From: JAXIHJ01 sp034189755
GTDB lineage: Bacteria > Planctomycetota > Phycisphaerae > SM23-33
Length of the DNA stretch: 10,294 bases
Direction of reading: 5' to 3'
Assembly: GCA_034189755.1 (NCBI GenBank)
Contig: JAXIHJ010000015.1
Coordinates: forward strand, 1 to 10,294
Both the position numbers and the translations under genes were made by a program. Positions 5,254 through 10,294 of this stretch are shown here, piece by piece. Within the stretch, counting starts at the first letter, position 1. Each line of letters starts with the position of its first letter. The notes below the pieces were generated by a model. The model did not search any database. It had not been told where the DNA came from and saw nothing but the letters and a program-made list of their open reading frames with translations.

Positions 5254-8200
5254 TCAACGCGCATCAGCGCCGTGCACGGGTATGCTTCGCTGAACCGTAA
5301 AAATCCGCGACGCCGCCGGAGGCAGCTTGCACTGTTCGCGCAGGGCCTTAAAGAACGGGCTTGTAACGGTAACGGCCGTTTCGTTGTCCGTCGGGTTATG
5401 CGCCTCGAACGTAATTTGGTCCGCGCTGTAGCCTGTCAGTACCAGCCTAACGGCCTGGTTGTCGCAGACCAGCAGGTTACCGGCTTTAAGCTCGTGCTTC
5501 TGGGACGTGTTCAGTGTGAAGTAGCCGGCATCTTTCAGGACGCCGATTCGCCTTATGTCTTCGGAGCCGGCCTGCACAAGCCCCGCGTCCCAGTTGGCGT
5601 TCAGGCCTCTTACCGCGACGCCCAACTCATTCGGAAGGTCGGCCCGGCTGACCGAGGCCTCGAGGTAATAGTCTTCGGCCTCCATCGTTGGCGTGAGTGT
5701 AGCGTCAATCAGCCTGCCGTGGGTAACGTTGATCTGGTAGGCCGGCTGGCCGTCAAAACCGTAAACATCGCGAATGCGGTCGAAGCCTTTGTCGTCAGGC
5801 TCGCCGAATTTGCCCCTGACCACCAGAAACGCATCGACAACCTTTGTCCCGGCGACGGCCTTGCTGCCGGCCAGCTCGCGGCCTATTTCGATGTTCGCGT
5901 CGCGGATGGTGAACGTGTACTGCTCATCGGAAAGCGGGTAGATGGCTACCGAGCCGTAGAAATCCGGCCAGAGGGCGACGTAGCCGCCTTTTTTCAGGAT
6001 GCCGTCGAGGACCGAGGCGCCATCGTCGCGCTGCCGGCTTATCTTCATCCCGTCGGGGCCGATGTAGGTGTAATGACTGAATGATTCGGCTGGCCCGGTG
6101 ACAAATAGCTTGACCAGCTCCGGCCCGGAACGATCGGCAAAGGTGAAATCATTTTTGAACGTCGTCTCGGATTCCACGATCATCATCACGTAGCTGTACG
6201 GCTGAGGCGTAAAGGTGCTGAAGCGGACCGTACTGTCGGCCAATTCGGTCGGGACCAGCCGCGAGCCGGGCAGCAGCTTTGTCCGAAAATGATTATCCAG
6301 CATGTTCACGTCGCCAGAGTTGAAAACCATGTCGAGCCGTGCGACGCCGGACTCGGTGCCTTCGGTGCTGAATATCCGATGCGAAACGGCGCCGCTGAAG
6401 CCGTTGATTACATAGTCCAGGCCGGACGGCATGACATGCTTTGCCGGCACGACAACTCCGGGCTTGAGGCTGTCCCAGCCGGTTACGTAATTGCCCATCA
6501 CGAAGTAGCGCAGTAATCGCCCGTCGGCGCTGAGGTCAGCCATTGAGTTCAGCGTGTTCTGGAGGTCCGTGCACATGTACGTGGCCTGCCTCAGGTCGGT
6601 CGTGTACAGCGTGGGCGAGATGGCTTGCCGGCCGGCCGAGTCCCTCACGACCATCGTGAAATGACGCTGCTTGTCGTGGTAGCCATGCAACTCGACGCTG
6701 AAGCTCTTTTGCCCCGGCCGGAACCGGCGGTATATCTCCCGGCGGTCATAGACGATTACCTCTTCGATGTCATGGTCCGAAGCTGCTTCGATGTACAGCC
6801 CCCATGGCTCCTGCCGGGCTGCCGTCCAGCCGTTCTCTATGGCAAACTCCAGTATCTTCGGCCCGTCCGAGACATAAGTGCGGCGCGGGGTGTACCAGAA
6901 GTATTTGAGGCCGCCCGGAATGTCAGCGACGTCTTCGGCCAGCACGCAAGTCTTCCGGCCCTTGACGCCGGCAAGCTCGTCGGGGCTGTGAACCTGGTGG
7001 TACGCGATTGGAATCAGATTGTAGTTGCTGCCCTGGACCGTGAGATATCCATCGAAGTCATCATCCATAAGTTGCCCGTCGCGCGAATATGAGAAAAGCG
7101 CGAGGCCTGAATAGAACTTCAGGAACCAGGGCCTCGTGGGGTTTTTGCCGGCGTTTACTACGTACAAGGGCACCCAGTCCAGGCCGAAATATAGACCCGG
7201 CAGATCCTTTACCCTCTTGCCGCTTTCATCAAGCCATTTCTCCTCAGGCCATTGAGGGGCATTGAAGAGGATATAATTATTCCCGTAGGTGTCCTGGTAG
7301 CTCAGTCCCCCCATGGCGAGAAATGAGTCGTCCGAGACCCGTTTGCAGTCTTCGGCCAGGCTGCGCCACTTCTCGGCGTCCATCTGCTCGAACGCTTCTG
7401 TGAAGACGATAAAGTCATGGCCGGCCTTTCGTGCGGCGTCGGCGTACTCCGCGACCCGGCCGGTACCGCTGGAATAGGTGCTGAAAACGCCTATGACTCC
7501 AGTGTACGTATTGAGCGCCCGCTTTTTGTGCTCCAGTTTAGTTACCGGCTTGCGCACGCCGCGGTCGAGTATCTGGGTGTAGATGTCGGTCGCTAAGACG
7601 TCGTATTGCACCGATGGCTTTTTCTTAGGTTTGGGTTTTTTAATGGTGGCGGCCTGGCGGAACCCGCCGAGCTGGCCGGACTGCAAAGACGGCTCGCCCA
7701 GCCAGTCGTAGATATTGCTCAGCAGCCTCGCCCCGTCGCCGCGCCCGATACAAATTCCCTCCCACACCCTGTGGTTCGGGTCGGTAATCCAGTACGTCGC
7801 GTGGCTGGAGAAGACTACAACCCTTCCGCCGGCAAAACTGCGGGCGGCGACGATGGGCGGCGCGCTGTCATAAGTCCCGCCGGACGATCGCGTGGATGCG
7901 GCGGCCTTGACGGCTACCTGCCAGTCCCAGCTCAGCCTCAGCGGCATGGTGTCAATCGCCTTGCGGGAATGGCCCACGGGATATGAAATGCCCCGCACGC
8001 CGGCGGTAATCGGATGCGGCTGGATATTCGTCGTAGAGCCGAAGTGCCATTGCAGATAAGCCTTCTGGCGATAGACAAGCTTCTCGTCGAGCAGCGACTC
8101 GCAGAGCAACTCGGCGCCGAGTGTGGCTAAGAATCGATTGACGATTTTTTGTGAATCGTATCGTGGCGCTGCCATAACGAGTATTCCGCCACCGGCCCGC

Positions 8201-8514
8201 AGGAACCTTCTGTACAGTGGTATCAGCGCTTCGTATGCGGCCACGCCCTCCGCCTGGCCATAGCCAGGGGCCCACGCCAGGAGAAGGACATTGAAGTTCT
8301 TCATCTTCTCCCAATTCAGTTGGCGGTAGTGGGCCGTATCCACGTGGTATCCGAGTTTGTTCAGGTCTTTCTGATATTGAGGTTCGATGAAATTCTCGAC
8401 CCCTGCCTCGGCAATACCCACGACCAAAATAGACGGTTTCTCGGCCAAGGCGGAACCCGGCGTACTTATAACAGCCAGACAAACCGCCACGCACAGAAGT
8501 AAAGATTGCTTCAT
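5254..8514 (-). CDS. large secreted protein: GATase-like domain, linker, degenerate PHP-like domain
   Basis: This 1086-residue exported protein has no family name that I can give with confidence. The ATG at 8514-8512 is chosen because AGGAG lies seven bases upstream and the product then begins with a clean signal peptide (MKQSLLLCVAVCLAVISTPGSALA, cleavage before EKP). Residues about 26-275 resemble a ThuA/GATase1-like fold: an ILVVG strand, NVLLLAW, then GGGILVMAAP, and later GGRVVVFSSH with a C-terminal NIYDWLG. A Lys/Pro-rich linker follows (KKPKPKKKP, 292-300). Residues about 330-420 align with PHP domains (GVFSTYSSG, then AARKAGHDFIVFTE and MGGLSYQD), but the expected metal ligands are replaced: HxH, the DH after the third strand, and the Glu. 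The remaining about 650 residues look beta-rich, possibly sandwich domains. It is probably a periplasmic or surface binding protein; enzymatic activity of the PHP part is doubtful. It is monocistronic. Confidence 0.8.
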   Translation of the reverse strand: MKQSLLLCVAVCLAVISTPGSALAEKPSILVVGIAEAGVENFIEPQYQKDLNKLGYHVDTAHYRQLNWEKMKNFNVLLLAWAPGYGQAEGVAAYEALIPLYRRFLRAGGGILVMAAPRYDSQKIVNRFLATLGAELLCESLLDEKLVYRQKAYLQWHFGSTTNIQPHPITAGVRGISYPVGHSRKAIDTMPLRLSWDWQVAVKAAASTRSSGGTYDSAPPIVAARSFAGGRVVVFSSHATYWITDPNHRVWEGICIGRGDGARLLSNIYDWLGEPSLQSGQLGGFRQAATIKKPKPKKKPSVQYDVLATDIYTQILDRGVRKPVTKLEHKKRALNTYTGVIGVFSTYSSGTGRVAEYADAARKAGHDFIVFTEAFEQMDAEKWRSLAEDCKRVSDDSFLAMGGLSYQDTYGNNYILFNAPQWPEEKWLDESGKRVKDLPGLYFGLDWVPLYVVNAGKNPTRPWFLKFYSGLALFSYSRDGQLMDDDFDGYLTVQGSNYNLIPIAYHQVHSPDELAGVKGRKTCVLAEDVADIPGGLKYFWYTPRRTYVSDGPKILEFAIENGWTAARQEPWGLYIEAASDHDIEEVIVYDRREIYRRFRPGQKSFSVELHGYHDKQRHFTMVVRDSAGRQAISPTLYTTDLRQATYMCTDLQNTLNSMADLSADGRLLRYFVMGNYVTGWDSLKPGVVVPAKHVMPSGLDYVINGFSGAVSHRIFSTEGTESGVARLDMVFNSGDVNMLDNHFRTKLLPGSRLVPTELADSTVRFSTFTPQPYSYVMMIVESETTFKNDFTFADRSGPELVKLFVTGPAESFSHYTYIGPDGMKISRQRDDGASVLDGILKKGGYVALWPDFYGSVAIYPLSDEQYTFTIRDANIEIGRELAGSKAVAGTKVVDAFLVVRGKFGEPDDKGFDRIRDVYGFDGQPAYQINVTHGRLIDATLTPTMEAEDYYLEASVSRADLPNELGVAVRGLNANWDAGLVQAGSEDIRRIGVLKDAGYFTLNTSQKHELKAGNLLVCDNQAVRLVLTGYSADQITFEAHNPTDNETAVTVTSPFFKALREQCKLPPAASRIFTVQRSIPVHGADAR

Positions 8515-8521
8515 CGGGATG

Positions 8522-8526
8522 CTCCT
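8522..8526 (-). promoter_or_regulatory. ribosome binding site fixing the start of the large secreted protein
   Basis: On the minus strand AGGAG is followed by seven bases and the ATG at 8514. This decides for the internal Met over the farther in-frame start at 8544, and it places the signal peptide at the N-terminus. Confidence 0.75.
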
Positions 8527-8618
8527 GATGGATGTTCCTGCCAATAAAACCCTGAGGCCCTTGTCTTGCCCACACGAAGCCTCGGCATGACCTTAATATT
8601 TACACGAATAATGCGTTC

Positions 8619-8640
8619 ATTATACTTGAACAAATACACC
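8619..8640 (-). promoter_or_regulatory. probable -10 region for the large minus-strand gene
   Basis: A perfect TATAAT on the minus strand (8624-8619) is flanked by a small dyad, GTTCA/TGAAC. The hexamer 16 bases upstream (TGGATT) is a poor -35. Transcription would start near 8612, leaving a leader of about 98 bases. The call rests mainly on the -10 match and the local AT-richness. Confidence 0.4.
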
Positions 8641-8779
8641 AATCCAGCCCGGCCTTGCGGCAGGCCGCCTTGTGATCGTGCACCAGCTTTGTAAGACGAG
8701 ATCGCCAAGGCTGTAACAAGCAATAAGGGCCACCCATGATGCACAGGTGATTACACGGAGAAGGCGGCGGATTTTTTCG

Positions 8780-8807
8780 TTGACTGGCCGGTCGGGACTT
8801 CTGTAAT
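8780..8807 (+). promoter_or_regulatory. candidate promoter of the nusA leader
   Basis: TTGACT (8780-8785) and TGTAAT (8802-8807) each differ from consensus by one base and are 16 bases apart. Transcription would begin near 8814, giving a leader of nearly 490 bases before nusA. Other weaker start sites closer to nusA cannot be excluded. Confidence 0.5.
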
Positions 8808-8862
8808 CTGTATTGTGAACAGTCGTTGCAGATTTGGGACTTTTTAATACTAACGAATTCCG

Positions 8863-8901
8863 CCTGCGAGAACGCGCCTGGCCGAAACAGGCGATTGCAG
8901 G
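8863..8901 (+). ncRNA. two-tier hairpin in the nusA leader
   Basis: CCTGC (8863-8867) pairs with GCAGG (8897-8901). Inside it CGCCTG (8875-8880) pairs with CAGGCG (8888-8893) around the loop GCCGAAA. The two stems are separated by an asymmetric internal loop (seven and three bases). It is listed as a structured element, not as a recognised RNA family. Confidence 0.4.
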
Positions 8902-9050
8902 TGGGTGGGGAATGTTTATGTTTTTGTTGGGTGGCCGGTCGGTGCTGTATGCCAGGCATGCGGTGAGACAGGCCTTGTGCATTGAAAAAAATGGTTTGCT
9001 GAGATGGAAGTAACTACTTTTAGGCTGGCAGTTGCAGACGGAACCGGACA

Positions 9051-9200
9051 GGGGCCAGGCCGGTGATTCGGCATGCCGCCAGTGCGGCCCCGTCTGGAGG
9101 GAAGGACCCGCCCGGGGTTTTTCGGGCGGCAGCCCGTGCGCCGGCGTGAGCGGTCGTTGAAGCTCGGCGCCGAGTGCGGGACGCCGAGAAACCCTCAGAC
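9051..9200 (+). ncRNA. putative structured leader RNA before nusA
   Basis: GGGGCC (9051-9056) pairs with GGCCCC (9086-9091) around an inner GCCG/CGGC hairpin. Directly after it GTCTGGAGGG (9092-9101) pairs with CCCTCAGAC (9192-9200) with one bulged base, closing a domain of about 110 bases. This holds CCGCCCG/CGGGCGG (9108-9114/9123-9129) and CTCGGCG/CGCCGAG (9163-9169/9182-9188). An alternative stem CGGGC-GGCA-GCCCG (9123-9136) competes with the first inner hairpin. I recognise no known riboswitch, RNase P, tmRNA, SRP or 6S signature. High local GC makes some pairing expected by chance. Confidence 0.45.
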
Positions 9201-9210
9201 TGCAGCCTGG

Positions 9211-9238
9211 AAAGTGGGCAAGGCGACCCACTTTTTTT
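9211..9238 (+). terminator. intrinsic terminator/attenuator upstream of nusA
   Basis: AAAGTGGG (9211-9218), loop CAAGGCGA, CCCACTTT (9227-9234) is a perfect 8-bp stem running into seven consecutive T (9232-9238). An alternative 7-bp stem uses AGGCGAC (9221-9227, loop plus one base of the descending arm) with GTCGCCT (9239-9245), spanning the T-run. With nusA starting 62 bases later, this is either the end of a separate small RNA or an attenuator in the nusA leader. Confidence 0.75.
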
Positions 9239-9300
9239 GTCGCCTGAATGAAGGCAAGCGAAACGGCGGCCTGAGAAAGAAATAAGGTTACGAAAGTATC

Positions 9301-10227
9301 ATGAACCAAGAACTGATACGCATCGTCAATAGCGTCTGCCGAGACAAAAACATCGATAAGGAAACGGTGTTCGAAGACCTCGAAGCGGCCATGCTGTCGG
9401 CCGTTCGCAAGGCCAACCCCGACGCCGAGGACATCAGCGTTCATATCGATCGGGAGTCCGGTGATATTGCAGCCGCCGTCGACGGCGAGCAGATGTCTAT
9501 GCGCGCCCTGGGGCGGATCGCTGCGCAGACAGCCAAGCAGGTCATGACCCAGCGTATCCGCGAGGCTGAACGGGGCAGCATCTACGAGGAATACCTGGAT
9601 CGGAAGGGGCAGATCGTTACCGGGCGGACCGCCCGCTGGGAGGGTGGTTCGCTGGTGGTGGACCTTGGCCGGACCGAGGCTATTCTGCCCAGGAGTGAGC
9701 AGATACCCGGCGAGTCGCACATGGCGGACGAGCGAATAAGGGCGATGGTGCTGGACGTCCGCGAGCAGCCCAGCGCGGTGAAGATTATCCTCAGCCGAAC
9801 GCACGCCGATTTTATCCGGGCCATGTTTGAACTGGAAGTGCCGGAAGTGGCGGAAAAGATTATCGAGATCAAGACCCTCGCGCGCGAGGCGGGCTATCGG
9901 ACAAAGATAGCCGTCAACAGCCTCGATGCGAAGGTGGACGCCGTCGGCGCGTGCGTGGGCATTCGCGGCAGCCGAATCAAGAGCATAGTGGACGAGATGG
10001 GCGGTGAGAAAATCGATATTGTCCGCTGGAACGACTCCTCCAAGATTCTAATCGCCAACTCCTTAAAGCCGGCGGAGGTGGCGGAGATTGCTCTGTGCTT
10101 CGAGCTTGGGCGGGCTACCGTCGTGGTCACGGAAGACCAGCTTTCCCTGGCCATCGGCAAGCGAGGCCAAAACGTGCGCCTCGCGGCGAGGCTGACGGGC
10201 TGGGACATCGATAGCCAGCTTGAATAA
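9301..10227 (+). CDS. nusA: transcription termination/antitermination factor NusA, short form
   Basis: NusA binds RNA polymerase and nascent RNA, promoting pausing, intrinsic termination and, with other Nus factors, antitermination of rRNA operons. At 308 residues it is shorter than most relatives. The N-terminal domain (1-about 98) carries the conserved ends (DRESGD at 50-55 and AAQTAKQVMTQRIREAER), but the roughly 30-residue stretch usually found between them is missing. The S1 domain follows (about 101-165, RKGQIVTGRTAR and VDLGRTEAILPR). Next is KH1 with its GIRG loop at 220-223 inside VGACVGIRGSRI, then GGEKIDIV. KH2 has GKRG at 286-289 within LSLAIGKRGQNVRLAARLTGW. The protein ends there, without the C-terminal acidic repeats of gamma-proteobacterial NusA. 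No strong ribosome binding site is seen; GAAAG lies four bases before the ATG. The leader contains a terminator hairpin. infB is the usual next gene. Confidence 0.93.
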   Translation: MNQELIRIVNSVCRDKNIDKETVFEDLEAAMLSAVRKANPDAEDISVHIDRESGDIAAAVDGEQMSMRALGRIAAQTAKQVMTQRIREAERGSIYEEYLDRKGQIVTGRTARWEGGSLVVDLGRTEAILPRSEQIPGESHMADERIRAMVLDVREQPSAVKIILSRTHADFIRAMFELEVPEVAEKIIEIKTLAREAGYRTKIAVNSLDAKVDAVGACVGIRGSRIKSIVDEMGGEKIDIVRWNDSSKILIANSLKPAEVAEIALCFELGRATVVVTEDQLSLAIGKRGQNVRLAARLTGWDIDSQLE

Positions 10228-10294
10228 AATTTTCTAACATGCAGGCTGTTTCGTATTGATTTACCTTACAGCCGAAAGTGATGGCCGCAACCGT
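10228..10294 (+). other. nusA-downstream gap, possible start of the next gene
   Basis: The last 67 bases contain a short dyad (GGCTGT with ACAGCC, 18-base loop). An ATG at 10281 follows, opening a frame (Met-Ala-Ala-Thr) to the window edge with a weak GAAAG just upstream. Bacterial gene order would place infB here, but four codons are too few to identify it. Confidence 0.3.

Larger units (their letters stand above)
8590..9300 (+). other. long non-coding gap with structured leader upstream of nusA
   Basis: No protein gene is supported in these about 700 bases. The only frames are short, without ribosome binding sites or recognisable domains. The left end carries the promoter of the minus-strand gene. 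The rest appears to be a long plus-strand leader with hairpins at 8863-8901 and 9051-9091, a branched fold at 9092-9200 and an intrinsic terminator at 9211-9238. A rimP gene, often found directly before nusA, is absent. Confidence 0.6.

Noticed and set aside
8511..8588. A 25-codon minus-strand frame whose stop overlaps the ATG of the large secreted protein (ATGA).
   Set aside because: The overlap is suggestive of a leader peptide, but the start has AAGG only two bases away, and the large gene has its own good AGGAG.
9044..9215. Fragments resembling a cobalamin riboswitch (GCCAGTG, GGGAAGG, AGCCTGGA).
   Set aside because: The order and spacing do not fit: about 95 bases separate the GGGAAGG-like piece from the B12-box-like piece, which itself has several mismatches. 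nusA is not a cobalamin-related gene.
9073..9285. A 70-residue plus-strand open frame upstream of nusA.
   Set aside because: It has no ribosome binding site, an Arg/Gly-rich composition as expected from GC-rich non-coding DNA, and it crosses the terminator hairpin and structured stems.
8620..9804. A 394-residue minus-strand open frame.
   Set aside because: It lies antisense to nusA for a large part and has low-complexity composition with no domain.

Overview
The window reads as a chromosomal segment of a moderately GC-rich Gram-negative bacterium. A didermic envelope is implied by an outer-membrane beta-barrel protein of the alginate-export type. A Planctomycetota/PVC origin (Phycisphaerae-like) is my best guess. 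It rests on the large secreted GATase-like/PHP-like protein, the short NusA, and long non-coding gaps full of small repeats. No marker gene in the window settles the taxonomy.

Layout: (1) 1-621, minus strand: a small membrane protein with a SHOCT-like tail, whose stop codon overlaps the start of clpX; clpX runs off the left edge. (2) 714-1484, plus: a class III sirtuin (CobB-like NAD-dependent deacylase), divergent from the clpX pair. (3) 1485-1763: a regulatory gap with a promoter and a 10-bp dyad. (4) 1764-3988, plus: a two-gene operon of a TauE/SafE inner-membrane anion exporter and an AlgE-like outer-membrane barrel, joined by an ATGA overlap. (5) 4054-4557, plus: a Mut7-C/PIN-like RNase protein with a zinc ribbon. 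(6) 4558-5253: about 700 bp without a gene, crowded with tandem and inverted repeats. (7) 5254-8514, minus: one 1086-residue secreted protein with an N-terminal glutamine-amidotransferase-like fold, a Lys/Pro linker, and a PHP-like domain that has lost its metal ligands. (8) 8515-9300: a second long non-coding gap. It holds candidate promoters on both strands, several hairpins and an intrinsic terminator just upstream of nusA. (9) 9301-10227, plus: a short NusA. The window ends about 65 bp later, possibly at the start of the next gene (infB is expected from general gene order).

How the genes work together: clpX with its coupled membrane partner, and nusA, are housekeeping. The TauE-barrel pair is the clearest functional unit: it could move a small anion or sulfonate across the inner membrane and then let it cross the outer membrane. 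The most interesting non-coding signal is the structured leader ending in a terminator before nusA. It looks like an attenuator that NusA itself could influence.
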